From: Candidatus Lutacidiplasma silvani
GTDB taxonomy: Archaea > Thermoplasmatota > Thermoplasmata > Lutacidiplasmatales > UBA184
NCBI GenBank assembly: GCA_022750295.1
Contig: JAKIVZ010000003.1
Location: 62,001 to 126,000 of the forward strand
Length of the DNA stretch: 64,000 nucleotides
Direction of reading: 5' to 3'
In this document: positions 41,705-50,259 of the stretch, piece by piece
Numbering within the stretch: the stretch's first letter is position 1
Layout of the letters: each line of letters opens with the position of its first letter
The notes under the pieces: model-generated
What the model was told of the DNA's origin: nothing
Database searches by the model: none
The model's input: the letters and a program-made list of their open reading frames with translations, nothing else
Made by a program: the position numbers and the translations under genes

Positions 41705-42252
41705 GCCGCCGACGTCGCCCGTTCGGCGGTCGCCCGGTGCCGGAGCTCCTCGCCGACCGCCTGGCTCAGGTAGGCGAGGCCGGCGTCGTTCAGCCGGTCG
41801 AGGTGGAGGAGGAGGTAGTGGAGGTAGATCCGTTCCGGACGGTGCGACGGGCCCGGGGACCGACCGGGGGGCGCGGAAGCGCGGGCCGGATCCGGAGCGA
41901 CGGTCGCGAGCGTTTCGGCGTGGTGCTCCGCCTCGGACCCGTGGAGCGCCCGTCCGGTCGCCCCGACGAGGGGAGGATAGACGTGGCCGACCGGGTCGAC
42001 CGGTTCCTCCGGGGCTATCTCGGCGGCGCGCGCGGCCGCCGCCGCGGCGGCGTCGAGCCGCCACTGCATGTACGGGTGGGTCGGCCGGTTCGGGTCCTGG
42101 AACTCGGCGATCGGCCGTCCGCCGACGTCCTCGACGATCGACTTCAGGCTCCAGCTATCGCGCCGGCGGCCCGGGCCGTCCGGGGTGGCGACCGGCTCCG
42201 CGGACACGAGGGGGGCGAGCCCCGAGCCCGACTCATAAACGTGGTGTTCCAT
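41620..42252 (-). CDS. unknown protein at the end of the transfer operon
   Basis: A 210-residue protein starting MEHHVYESGSGLAP. Middle part SWSLKSIVEDVGGRPIAEFQDP, then MQWRLDAAAAAAARAAEI and RIYLHYLLLHLDRLNDAGL, so mainly helical; the tail is disordered. Its start overlaps the VirB4-like gene's end by 20 bases, and its own end overlaps the convergent ATPase gene by 85 bases. No family recognised. Position suggests an accessory or substrate-linked role in the apparatus. Confidence 0.6.
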   Translation of the reverse strand: MEHHVYESGSGLAPLVSAEPVATPDGPGRRRDSWSLKSIVEDVGGRPIAEFQDPNRPTHPYMQWRLDAAAAAAARAAEIAPEEPVDPVGHVYPPLVGATGRALHGSEAEHHAETLATVAPDPARASAPPGRSPGPSHRPERIYLHYLLLHLDRLNDAGLAYLSQAVGEELRHRATAERATSAAHGPAPRSPRDAAVDDPPAIRARDTVQT

Positions 42253-43900
42253 CGGGCGGGTCGTCGGCGTCCGGGGCCCGCCGGATGGCCCTACCAAGGA
42301 GCTCGAACTCCGGGGTCGACGCGACCACGGCGACGGGAAGGTGCGACGGCCCGAACCGCAGGAGCCCCTCCGAGTACCCCGCCTCGCGGGGGAGCCGGCA
42401 CTGCGGGAGCCACGCCGCCTCCGCGTCGGTGAGGGCGAAGAACCGCCGGGTGGCGTCGGAGACCTCCGCGAGATGCAGGAGGAGGGTCGCCCGGAGGTTC
42501 CGAACCAGCGACCGGCCCCCCTCGGTCGAGAGGAAGTCGTCCGGGTTCTGGCTGAGGACGAGGACGCCGGTCCGGTAGTGCCGGACGTGCCGGACGAGCC
42601 GGTCGAGGAACTCGGCGGTCCGCGGGTCGCGGGCGAGGAGGTGGGCCTCGTCGATCACGAGCAGCTTCGGCCGGTCGTCGCGCCGGATCCGGCCGTAGAT
42701 CGCGTCGAGGACGACCGCGAGGTGGAACGCCCGCTGCTCGGTCGGCACCGCGTGGAGGTCGAGGACGAGCGACCCCGGGGGCGGCGGGGCCGCGGCGCTC
42801 GAGTCGAGGTACGCGAGCGAGCCGGAGACGAACACCTCGAGGAGGCCGGGGAGTCGGCCGGGGGCGTCGGAGCTCCGGACGATCGCGGCGAGCTTGGCGA
42901 ACGTCGGGGTCGCGGCACCGGCGAAGAGCCGGGCGACCGACGCGTCGAGGAGCGCGACCTCCTCGTCGGCGAGCGACGGGAACGCGGCCCGGAGTGCGGT
43001 GACGACCCGCGACGCCTTCTCCGCCACGTCGCCGCCCGTCGACCCCGGGTCGAGCGGGTGGAACCGGGACGGCGCCCCCGGCCCGACGCCGACGACCGTC
43101 GCCCCGAGCGGACCGGCGAGCCCCGCGAACTCCCCGAGCGGGTCGACGACGTACACCTCGAGACCGTCGGTCATCCACCGGGTGCGCAGCGCGAGGAGCC
43201 CCGCGGCGAACGACTTTCCGGACCCGGTCGCGCCGAAGATCCCCCAGGAGTACGACCCGTGCCGCCACCGGTCGAGGAACACGGGGGCCGCGTCGTCGAG
43301 GAGGAGGCCGACCAGGACGCCGCCGGGCTCGGCGACCGCCTCGTCGACGAACGGAAAGAACGCGGCGACGGCGTCGGTGGGGAGGGTCTGCCAGTACCCC
43401 ATCGGCCGCGGCTCGCTCCCGTCGAGGGCCGGCGGCGCCGCGGCCGCGGCGGTCTGGTAGTGCGGGATCGAGGCTCCGAACCCGAGCGCCGCGAGCCGTC
43501 GGACGAGCTCGGCCCGCTCCCGCTCGAGCGCGGCCGGGCGGCCGGCGGTCGCGTGGAACGAGACGCCGACGCGGAACAGGTGCTGCTCGTTCGCCGCGAG
43601 GCGGCGCTCGAGGTCGTGGGCGCTTTCGGCCTCGAGCTCGATCTCGGCGACCTCGCGGGTCGCGCCGGAGGCGATCTCCGCCTCGGCGACCGCGGCCGCC
43701 GACCGGACCATGTCGACCGCCCGGTCCCGCGCGATCCGGTAGAGCTGCATCCGGAACTCGAACGCCCGGCTCGTCGGCAGGACCCGCGAGAGGAATCCGA
43801 ACGGCACCGCCTTGGGGAGCCGACGGACGAGGACGGGACCGTCGAGACGCCCGCGCCGGACCACGAACTGGGGGGCCTCGTGGTCGGGGGGTTCGCTCAT
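42233..43900 (-). CDS. VirB4/HerA-like ATPase of a type IV secretion-like apparatus
   Basis: A 555-residue ATPase. The N-terminal ~200 residues form a VirB4-like partner-binding domain (EIELEAESAHDLERRLAANE, FRVGVSFHATAG, Walker-free). The motor domain has SWGIFGATGSGKSFAAGLLA (Walker A 223-230), VYVVDPLGEFAGL, PKLLVIDEAHLLARDP (Walker B 413-420) and VLVLSQNPDDFLS. This is the conserved energising subunit of conjugation machines and of the archaeal CedB-type DNA importer. ATG overlaps the upstream stop (ATGA). Together with the neighbouring membrane genes it defines the system. Confidence 0.88.
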   Translation of the reverse strand: MSEPPDHEAPQFVVRRGRLDGPVLVRRLPKAVPFGFLSRVLPTSRAFEFRMQLYRIARDRAVDMVRSAAAVAEAEIASGATREVAEIELEAESAHDLERRLAANEQHLFRVGVSFHATAGRPAALERERAELVRRLAALGFGASIPHYQTAAAAAPPALDGSEPRPMGYWQTLPTDAVAAFFPFVDEAVAEPGGVLVGLLLDDAAPVFLDRWRHGSYSWGIFGATGSGKSFAAGLLALRTRWMTDGLEVYVVDPLGEFAGLAGPLGATVVGVGPGAPSRFHPLDPGSTGGDVAEKASRVVTALRAAFPSLADEEVALLDASVARLFAGAATPTFAKLAAIVRSSDAPGRLPGLLEVFVSGSLAYLDSSAAAPPPPGSLVLDLHAVPTEQRAFHLAVVLDAIYGRIRRDDRPKLLVIDEAHLLARDPRTAEFLDRLVRHVRHYRTGVLVLSQNPDDFLSTEGGRSLVRNLRATLLLHLAEVSDATRRFFALTDAEAAWLPQCRLPREAGYSEGLLRFGPSHLPVAVVASTPEFELLGRAIRRAPDADDPPDGTPRL

Positions 43901-44250
43901 CGGTCGCCCTCCCCGAACGGGGGGACCGTCCGGGTCGTCCACGCGAGCGCGAACGTCGTCGCCCCGAGCAGCGCCCCCCGCACCCCGTCCCACGGGGGGC
44001 CGGCGAGGAGCGCGAACGCGCCGGCGACCCCGACCGACCCCGCCACGGCCCAGTTGGTCGCGGCCCGACGGCCGCCGCGCGGGGAGACCCGGGACGCCCA
44101 CGCGACGAGCGAGATCGCGGCGAGCGCCCCGGTCAGCCCAACGAAGTACGGCTCGACCAGCGACGCGGTCCCCGCGAGCGCCGCGAACCCGCCCGACGCC
44201 CGGAGCGGGTCGATCCCCGTCGGGGCGCGGAGGAGGTCCGCGAACTTCAT
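43897..44250 (-). CDS. small membrane protein of the transfer operon
   Basis: A 117-residue membrane protein, MKFADLLRAPTGIDPLRASG, with three predicted helices (FVGLTGALAAISLVAWASR; WAVAGSVGVAGAFALLA; VRGALLGATTFALAW). Four-base overlaps with the genes on both sides. Possibly a VirB3-like or CedA2-like inner-membrane component; the assignment is positional. Confidence 0.65.
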   Translation of the reverse strand: MKFADLLRAPTGIDPLRASGGFAALAGTASLVEPYFVGLTGALAAISLVAWASRVSPRGGRRAATNWAVAGSVGVAGAFALLAGPPWDGVRGALLGATTFALAWTTRTVPPFGEGDR

Positions 44251-45023
44251 GCCGACCCCGGGGGCCGGAGATCGAGCCGGTCGAGCTCGGACCGGAGGTC
44301 GGACCCGGTCAGGCGGTCGGCGGCGACACCGAACGTACGGAGCGCTTCGAGCGTCGCGGCGAGCCGCACCTCGAGCCGGGCGGCGCCGGCCGGGTCGGCC
44401 GGCTCCCACAGGACGAGCGCGACGCGACGGACCCTCCGACGGCGGAGCAGGAGCTGGACGACGTCGGAGTACCCCGCGCGGGCGAGGGATTCGGCGGGCC
44501 CGCTCGCCGGGGGAGCGACCGGCCGGAACGGCCCCGGGTCGACCGATTCGGCCCGGGCGACGAGGTAGAGGGGGCCGTCCAACGCCGCGAGCCACCGTCG
44601 GGCCAGCTCGAACAGCGCCCGCGCGTCGGCCGGTGGCAGGTACTGGACCGGAACGCCCCCGGTCCGGACGACGGCCGCCACGCGGGCCCCCACGACCCGC
44701 ATCGTACGGGCCCCGGCCCGGGTCGGACGTCCGGCCCCGCGCCCGCCCGGCCGGCGGGTGCGGCGCCGCCAGCGCCACCCGAGGTAGCCCGTGACCCGTT
44801 CGTCGAGCGACCGGCCGTCCCGTCGGTGGACGGCGACGACGAAGCCGAGGGCCGCGAACGGAACGATCGCGACCGGGCCCGCGAGCGGCATCGCGACGAG
44901 CCCGGCGGCCGCGAAGCCCGCGAACTTGAGCGCGTCCCGGGCCGACGGGAACGGACCGAGATGGAGCCGCCGGTCGACCGGTCGCGGGATCGCGACGGTC
45001 CAACTCTCGCTCTCCTCCGGCAT
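44247..45023 (-). CDS. PrgI/TcpE/VirB3-like membrane protein
   Basis: A 258-residue protein. Two adjacent N-terminal membrane helices (ALKFAGFAAAGLVAMPLAG and VAIVPFAALGFVVAVHR) are followed by DGRSLDERVTGYLGWRWRRR, the arrangement seen in PrgI/TcpE/VirB3-type proteins that sit next to VirB4. The remaining ~170 residues are a cytosolic alpha/beta domain (VPVQYLPPADARALFELARRW, RRVALVLWEPADP). Probably docks the VirB4-like ATPase at the membrane. Overlaps the following gene by four bases; 4 bp from the preceding one. Confidence 0.7.
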   Translation of the reverse strand: MPEESESWTVAIPRPVDRRLHLGPFPSARDALKFAGFAAAGLVAMPLAGPVAIVPFAALGFVVAVHRRDGRSLDERVTGYLGWRWRRRTRRPGGRGAGRPTRAGARTMRVVGARVAAVVRTGGVPVQYLPPADARALFELARRWLAALDGPLYLVARAESVDPGPFRPVAPPASGPAESLARAGYSDVVQLLLRRRRVRRVALVLWEPADPAGAARLEVRLAATLEALRTFGVAADRLTGSDLRSELDRLDLRPPGSA

Positions 45024-45027
45024 CGGT

Positions 45028-46170
45028 TCACCACTGGTCCGTGAGCGGCAGGGGCTTCGGACCGTCGACCCCCGGGAACTTCCGGGCGGCGGCGGCGAGC
45101 CGGGACCCCTTCAGGTGACCGAACATCGCCTCGGCGCCCCGCCCGAGCCCCTCGGCGGCGAGGAGCGGGGCGGCGAACGGGATCGGGGCGCGCGCCACCG
45201 TGGCGCTCACCCCCTGGACGGCCCGGGCGGTGCCGGCGGAGCGGCCCGACGCCGCGAGCGGTCGGACGATCGACGTCGCGCCGGCCGAGACGGCGGCGAG
45301 TCCCCGCTCGACCCCGCCCGTCAGCGCCGACCCGGCCGACGGGAATCCGATCCGGCCCAGCTGGACCCCCGCGACGTTCAGCAGCGACGGGGCCCCGAGG
45401 GCGATCGTGAGGTACGCGACGAGGAGGAGGATCGAGGGGGCGCCGACCGCGAGCTCGAGCGGGACGACGACGACGACCGGGAGGAACGCGAGTTCGCCGA
45501 ACAGAAGCCACGACCGCCGCGCGAGCGGGGCGAGCACGGGGATCGGCGCGAGGAGGCTGAACGCGGGAAGGAGGACGAGGAGCACGGCGAGCATCGCATC
45601 CCGGGCGGCAACGGCGATCGCGAGGAGGAGCACGAGCGAGAACAGCACGAACGAGAGGACGAACGCGAGGAGGCCGTTGTCCCAGTAGTACCGGAGCCCG
45701 GCGACGCCGGTCAGGTTCACCCACGACTGCCAGGCGCCGCCGTCGAAGCCGGCCACGACCGGGTACACCGCCCCCGCGAGGTCGAGGATCGCCGCGGCGA
45801 CGGGGAGCGTCACGTTCGCGAGGACGATCGAGACGACGAGCCGGGGGAGGAGCGACTCGAGCCGGACCCGGGTGGGCGCGGTGACGGCCCGGGCCAGGTA
45901 GACCGCGCCGACCGCGAGGACGACGAGGGCGACCGCCGGGTCGACGACGTTCGCGACGAGGAACTCGGAGAACCGGGCGGCGAGGGCCAGGAACGACGAC
46001 GAACTCCCCGCCCCCGGTCCGAGCAGGATGGGGTACGCGGCGCCGGGAAGGAGTTCGGGGACGAGGAGGTCGTTGTATGTCGGCAGGGTCACCGCCCACA
46101 GGACCCCGGTCAGGACCGCGAACAAGGCGAACACCACGGCCTGGACGACCGACGAGACCGACGCGCCCAT
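45028..46170 (-). CDS. VirB6/TrbL/CedA-like polytopic membrane protein
   Basis: A 380-residue protein with about seven helices (VVQAVVFALFAVLTGVLWAV, FLVANVVDPAVALVVLAVG, LLAFVLSFVLFSLVLLLAIA and others) and a long C-terminal soluble tail containing Ala/Gly-rich helices (ATSIVRPLAASGRSAG). Large extracellular loop between helices with GFDGGAWQSWVNLTG. This matches the channel-forming VirB6/TrbL class, and CedA in the crenarchaeal importer. Membership is inferred from topology and neighbours, since this class is poorly conserved in sequence. Confidence 0.7.
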   Translation of the reverse strand: MGASVSSVVQAVVFALFAVLTGVLWAVTLPTYNDLLVPELLPGAAYPILLGPGAGSSSSFLALAARFSEFLVANVVDPAVALVVLAVGAVYLARAVTAPTRVRLESLLPRLVVSIVLANVTLPVAAAILDLAGAVYPVVAGFDGGAWQSWVNLTGVAGLRYYWDNGLLAFVLSFVLFSLVLLLAIAVAARDAMLAVLLVLLPAFSLLAPIPVLAPLARRSWLLFGELAFLPVVVVVPLELAVGAPSILLLVAYLTIALGAPSLLNVAGVQLGRIGFPSAGSALTGGVERGLAAVSAGATSIVRPLAASGRSAGTARAVQGVSATVARAPIPFAAPLLAAEGLGRGAEAMFGHLKGSRLAAAARKFPGVDGPKPLPLTDQW

Positions 46171-46178
46171 CGGGCCTC

Positions 46179-46547
46179 CTAGCCGCCGGTGAGGACCCAC
46201 TGGGCGAGGCCCCAGATCAGTCCGGAGAGGGCGGCGGCGAACAGGAGCGTGCCCACGAGCGCGTCGCGGGCCCGGTCCTTCGCCTGGATCTTCTTCGTGA
46301 CGTCGTTCGAGAACCACGAGAGCGCGACGCGGGCCCACACGATCGCGAGGAGGCCGCCGCCGGAGAGCCCGAGGAGGACGACGATCCGGTGGACGACCTG
46401 GGAGAAGTTCGCGACCGCGGAGTTGTTCGTGACCGCCGAACGGACGGTCGAGTGGGGACTTCCGACCGGGGTCGGGGGAGCGGCCGCGCCGGCGAACCCG
46501 GCGACGAGGACGACGGCGGCGAGGACCCCCGCGACGGCCGCGTTCAT
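46179..46547 (-). CDS. VirB2-like pilin candidate
   Basis: A 122-residue protein: signal peptide (MNAAVAGVLAAVVLVAGFAG), a ~35-residue loop with sequons (TNNSAVANFSQ), two membrane helices (IVVLLGLSGGGLLAIVWARV and LVGTLLFAAALSGLIWGLA) and a basic turn between them (KKIQAKDRARD). This two-helix, signal-bearing plan is that of VirB2/TrbC conjugative pilins and CedA1. ATGA overlap with the upstream adhesin gene; 8 bp before the VirB6-like gene. Could build a thin pilus across the single-membrane archaeal envelope. Confidence 0.7.
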   Translation of the reverse strand: MNAAVAGVLAAVVLVAGFAGAAAPPTPVGSPHSTVRSAVTNNSAVANFSQVVHRIVVLLGLSGGGLLAIVWARVALSWFSNDVTKKIQAKDRARDALVGTLLFAAALSGLIWGLAQWVLTGG

Positions 46548-48358
46548 CCGTCCTCCGGGAGGGAAGGGCCGGGAGTCGCCGCGGGCCCGACCGCCGGGGT
46601 CGGGGAGGCGACCCATCGAACCACCTCCCGGCCATCCCCGTCGTCCTCGAGGCGGACCCGACCGGCCTTCTGCCAGGCCGCGATCCCCCGCGCCACCTCC
46701 TCCGTCGAGACGTGGCGTTCCTCGGCGAGGAGCTCCAGGGTCGACCGGTCGATCCCATCGTCGGCCCCGGCGAGGAGTTCGCGGACGACCGACCGACCGG
46801 CGGTCCCGGCGGCCGGGGGGTCGCGCCGGGGCCACGGCCATCGGACCCATCGACGGACGACGAACCCCCCGAACAGCGCGAGCAGGGCGCCCGCGATGGC
46901 GCCCCCCAGCAGCCAGCCGGCGCCGATCGAGGGGGCGGTGGGGAGCGCCGGCCCCGAAGGGGCGACCCCGGCGCCGGCGACGTAGAGCGTGAACGTGACG
47001 TTCGCCGCCCGGCCGGTCGAATCGGTCACGGAGCCGCGCAGGGTGAGGTACCCGGCGGCGACGGGTTCGGCGGTCCACGGTACGACCCCCGTCGACGAGA
47101 CGTTGCCCGCGGTCGACTCCCCGTCGGAGAGGCTGAGGGCGTACCGGTACGGGGGGAGCCCGCCGGAGATCGTGGCGTGGACCGGAACGCCGGCCCCGGC
47201 GAGGGGGGCGCTCGTGCCGAGGGCGACCGTGAGGTTCAACCCGGGCGCGACGTCGACCGTGACGTTCGCGCTCGCGGAGAGGCCAGACCCGTCGACGACC
47301 GTGACGGGGAGCTCCACCGTTCCCGGCTGGTCGAACGTGACGGCGAGCGCCAACGTGCCGTCCGAAGCCAGCGTCCCCTCCGAGGGAGACTCGGCCGAGA
47401 CGTCCGCGACCGGGGGAATCGACCAAGCGAACGGCGGGGTGCCATCCGCGACCTCGACCGAGACCGCGGTCCGGTAGCCGACCTCCGCGAACGGCACGCT
47501 CGCCGGCGCGAGGACCGGCGGGGCCATCGCCCGGCCCACCGGGGTGAGGCCGTCGAAGCTTCGGTTCCAGGAGTCGATGACCGACCCGAGGACCCAGACG
47601 GGTCCGGGCGCGACCGGGACCACCGCGAGGGCGTACGTCCCGTCCGACGGGACGATCGCCGAGCCGTTCGACTCGCCCCCGGAGAGGAGCCAGTGGAGGG
47701 TGAACGGCCCGGCGCCGCCGGTCAGGTTGGCGTCGAAGACGAACGGTACCCCGACGTCCCCCAACCCTCCGGAGCTGCCGAGTTCGAGGAACGGCGGAGC
47801 CACGACGTCGATGTTCGCCGTCGCCGACGCCGTCTCTCCGTTCTCGTCATGGACCTCGAAGAGGACGGCGACCGTGCGGGCTGCGTCGGGCGCCGTCCAG
47901 TGGACCGACCAACCGTCCGTTACGGTGCCAAAGCTGAGGATCCAGAACGGGGTCTCCGTCCCCAGGCCCCCGGTGGCCGAACCGCTGAGGGTCACCGTGA
48001 CCCCGACATCGACGGTTTGCGGAGCGCTCTCGATGTGGGCGGCCAAGCCGTCCGGGGCCACGGACCCCGAGACCGTCCGGGCCGGGCGAGGGGTCGACGC
48101 GTTCCGGGCGGCGCCGGGGACGGCCGACGCGCCCGACCGAAATTCGGACGCCGTCGCCCGCGCCGTCCCGGTCGAGGGTTCGGATCCCGCGCGCGGGCGA
48201 CCCGGCGCGCCCCGAACCGTCCGGTCGTCGTGCCCGACGAGGGGGGCGGTTCCGCCCGGTCCCGAGAGCGGGAGCGCGGTCAACAGGAGCAGCACGGCAA
48301 CGGGTCCGACCAGCCAGGCATCCACGGTTCGCGTCGAGGGCGTTCGCACAGCAACCAC
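46544..48358 (-). CDS. surface adhesin with PKD-like repeats and cytosolic winged helix
   Basis: A 604-residue membrane-spanning protein heading the transfer operon. Signal/anchor at 14-32 (WLVGPVAVLLLLTALPL), a disordered linker, then four PKD/Ig-like domains between ~110 and 450 (starting VDVGVTVTLSGSATGG; later GLPPYRYALSLSDG), many sequons. Membrane helix at about 470-492 (GWLLGGAIAGALLALFGGFV). The cytosolic end (~510-585) is a winged-helix-like domain: RSVVRELLAGADDGIDRSTL, LAEERHVSTEEVARGIAAWQ, GRVRLEDDGDGREVVRW. Likely the contact or sensor component; the inward wHTH is unusual. Weak TATA-like gagtactt about 26 bp upstream. Confidence 0.75.
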   Translation of the reverse strand: MVAVRTPSTRTVDAWLVGPVAVLLLLTALPLSGPGGTAPLVGHDDRTVRGAPGRPRAGSEPSTGTARATASEFRSGASAVPGAARNASTPRPARTVSGSVAPDGLAAHIESAPQTVDVGVTVTLSGSATGGLGTETPFWILSFGTVTDGWSVHWTAPDAARTVAVLFEVHDENGETASATANIDVVAPPFLELGSSGGLGDVGVPFVFDANLTGGAGPFTLHWLLSGGESNGSAIVPSDGTYALAVVPVAPGPVWVLGSVIDSWNRSFDGLTPVGRAMAPPVLAPASVPFAEVGYRTAVSVEVADGTPPFAWSIPPVADVSAESPSEGTLASDGTLALAVTFDQPGTVELPVTVVDGSGLSASANVTVDVAPGLNLTVALGTSAPLAGAGVPVHATISGGLPPYRYALSLSDGESTAGNVSSTGVVPWTAEPVAAGYLTLRGSVTDSTGRAANVTFTLYVAGAGVAPSGPALPTAPSIGAGWLLGGAIAGALLALFGGFVVRRWVRWPWPRRDPPAAGTAGRSVVRELLAGADDGIDRSTLELLAEERHVSTEEVARGIAAWQKAGRVRLEDDGDGREVVRWVASPTPAVGPAATPGPSLPEDG

Positions 48359-48464
48359 CGTCGGACGGAGCGGGGGGCCGAGTACTTGGGCGGGAATCTC
48401 CGGGCGAACGGTGAACGAAGCCGAACCCCGGGTCGCGGGCGGGGTCGGCCGCCGCCGTTCCCGT

Positions 48465-49115
48465 CTACGTTCCGACGAGGAGCGCGAGGTGCTCCCGGGA
48501 GAACGGCCCGAGCTCGGTGGCGAAGACGACGCGGTGACCGGCGGCGGCGAGTTCGCGTCGAGCGGCCCGGCCCACCTCGGCCGGGGGAAGACGCTGGGTG
48601 ACGGAGCGGGTCTTCAGCATGAGGAGCCCCCGCCGCGCCCGGCACACCGAGGCGTTCTCCTGGTAGATCCGGGTCTGGTCCCGCTGGGCGACGTCCTGGT
48701 ACAGGAGGTCGACCGGCCCGACGTCGGCGGCGTACCGCTCGGGGAGCTGGGCGTCCGCGAGGATCGGAAGGATGTTCGCCCGTCGGCGCGCGAGGGCGAG
48801 CAGCGGAGCGAACACGGTGGGGCTTTTTTCGATGGCGAAGATCGTCGCGTCCGGGAGCGCGTCGGAGAGATGGCTCACCGTGGTGCCGTGCGCGGCCCCG
48901 AGATAGAGGACGGTCCGGACCCCGTCGAAGAGCGGCCCCGACGGCGACTTCGTCAGGTACGCGGCCAGCTTGGAGCGCCACGGGTCCCAGAGCCGGAACT
49001 CCGCCCCGGACTCCGACCGGAGCTCCTCCCCGTACACCGATTCGCCCGGCACCGCGTTCCGGGTGTACAGGTCCCGGCCGATCCGGAAGACGCCGGGCCA
49101 CTCGGTGGGTTCCAC
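48465..49115 (-). CDS. flpA: fibrillarin-like rRNA/tRNA 2'-O-methyltransferase
   Basis: A 216-residue archaeal fibrillarin, the methyltransferase of box C/D ribonucleoproteins that modifies ribose 2'-OH guided by sRNAs. Motifs: WPGVFRIGRDLYTRN at the N-terminus, FRLWDPWRSKLAAYL, the SAM-binding VLYLGAAHGTTVSHLSD, IFAIEKSP, the VDLLYQDVAQRDQ catalytic Asp region, and LLMLKTRSV with the catalytic Lys. GTG at 49115 gives a family-standard length. Only Archaea and Eukarya have this protein, so it is the best domain marker in the window. Confidence 0.95.
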   Translation of the reverse strand: MEPTEWPGVFRIGRDLYTRNAVPGESVYGEELRSESGAEFRLWDPWRSKLAAYLTKSPSGPLFDGVRTVLYLGAAHGTTVSHLSDALPDATIFAIEKSPTVFAPLLALARRRANILPILADAQLPERYAADVGPVDLLYQDVAQRDQTRIYQENASVCRARRGLLMLKTRSVTQRLPPAEVGRAARRELAAAGHRVVFATELGPFSREHLALLVGT

Positions 49116-49126
49116 GGATGGCGTCC

Positions 49127-49591
49127 TCAGCCGAGTCGCGCGAGGAGCTCGACCTCGACGCAGGCGCCGAGGGGCAATGCGGGTACCCCCATCGCCACGC
49201 GTGCGGGGCGACCGTTCTCGCCGAAGACCCGGATCAGGAGTTCCGTCGCCCCGTTGCCGACGTCCGGGTGCTGGGTGAACTCGGGCGACGACGCGACGTA
49301 GACGGCGACGCGGACGATCTGCCGGACCCGGTCGAGCGTGCCGAGTTCGGCCTGGAGCGCGCTTAGCGCCTGGAGCGTGGCCTGCTCGGCCGCCGCCCTC
49401 GCCGAGGGGAGGTCCACGGTCGTGCCGACGACGCCGGGATGGAGGAGTTTCCCGTCGATCCGGGGAATCTGGCCCGAGACGTACGCGTGGTCGCCGTCGA
49501 CGACGACCGGCCGGTACGTCCCGGCCGGGGGCGGCGGCGGGGGGAGCGTGATCCCGAGCTCGCGCAGCCGTTCGGCGACCCCACCGGACAT
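49127..49591 (-). CDS. RidA (YjgF/YER057c) family protein
   Basis: A 154-residue protein with the RidA trimer fold: ITLPPPPPPAGTYRPVVV, GDHAYVSGQIPRIDGKLL, LQALSALQAELGTLDRV and VAVYVASSPEFTQHPDV, ending with ARVAMGVPALPLGACVEVE where the substrate Arg lies in the ARxAxGVxxLP segment. RidA hydrolyses reactive enamine/imine intermediates; this longer variant is the 'RidA family, LPxG' type with possibly other substrates. Lies 11 bp upstream of flpA. Confidence 0.88.
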   Translation of the reverse strand: MSGGVAERLRELGITLPPPPPPAGTYRPVVVDGDHAYVSGQIPRIDGKLLHPGVVGTTVDLPSARAAAEQATLQALSALQAELGTLDRVRQIVRVAVYVASSPEFTQHPDVGNGATELLIRVFGENGRPARVAMGVPALPLGACVEVELLARLG

Positions 49592-49663
49592 CGGGGGCGG
49601 GACCGACCTCCGTGAGAAAAGCGTGATGGACCGACCGCGACGGGGACCTCCCGTTCGATGCCG

Positions 49664-49669
49664 CTATAG
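49664..49669 (+). promoter_or_regulatory. TATA-like box for the zinc-ribbon protein gene
   Basis: CTATAG centred 26 bp before the ATG at 49692; leaderless spacing. Confidence 0.5.
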
Positions 49670-49691
49670 TCGGAGAAACGTACAACCGACG

Positions 49692-50180
49692 ATGTCCGGC
49701 CTCCTCCGCCGGTTCCGCCGTCCGAAGCCGAAGGACGAGGACGACGAACCGGCCGCGACTCCCTCTGGCGGCGAGGTCGAGGAATCGGACATCTACCCGC
49801 ACCGGGGCCCCGCCCGCTCGGGGGACCCGGATATTGAGCCGGCGCCCGAACGTCCGAGCCCCGCCCCGTCGGACGACGAAGGGGTCGCCCCGTCACCGGC
49901 GGTTCCGGACGAGATCGGTCCGGCGCCGACCACGGAGCCGCAAGGTTCGGAGCCCCATACCGGGCCGGATGCGTCTCCGGCCGCGCCGGCCATCGAGCCC
50001 GTCCCGGTCGAGCCGGGGGTGGAGGTCCCGATCTCCGCCCCGCCCCCGCTTCCCGAGGCCGAGGCGGGAAGTGGCCGGAACGTGCACCGCCCGCTCAGCG
50101 CGCCCACCCGATGCTTCCTCTGCGGGACCGAGATGAACGGCTCGTTCTGCCCGACGTGCCGGATGAGCTGGAACGACTAG
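49692..50180 (+). CDS. acidic linker protein with C-terminal zinc ribbon
   Basis: A 162-residue protein. Residues 1-20 are basic (MSGLLRRFRRPKPK), 20-130 a long Pro/Glu/Ala-rich disordered linker, and 138-162 a zinc ribbon CFLCGTEMNGSFCPTCRMSWND-type (two CxxC pairs; residues cited in part). Unknown partner; the ribbon could bind nucleic acid or protein. Leaderless start supported by the TATA box at 49664. Confidence 0.7.
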   Translation: MSGLLRRFRRPKPKDEDDEPAATPSGGEVEESDIYPHRGPARSGDPDIEPAPERPSPAPSDDEGVAPSPAVPDEIGPAPTTEPQGSEPHTGPDASPAAPAIEPVPVEPGVEVPISAPPPLPEAEAGSGRNVHRPLSAPTRCFLCGTEMNGSFCPTCRMSWND

Positions 50181-50259
50181 TCCGTCGTTGGGGGAGGGGG
50201 CGACCGTCGTCCCCGCGGGGCTCCCCCTCATATGGGCGGGAGCCCCCTCGGAGGGGTCC

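Noticed and set aside
38626..42432. A 1268-codon plus-strand frame across the transfer locus
   Set aside because: Arg-rich shadow of the VirD4-like gene; no domain, and it conflicts with well-supported genes.
37981..48464. Relaxase, integrase, replication or partition gene in the transfer locus
   Set aside because: Looked for and not seen; hence not called an integrative conjugative element.
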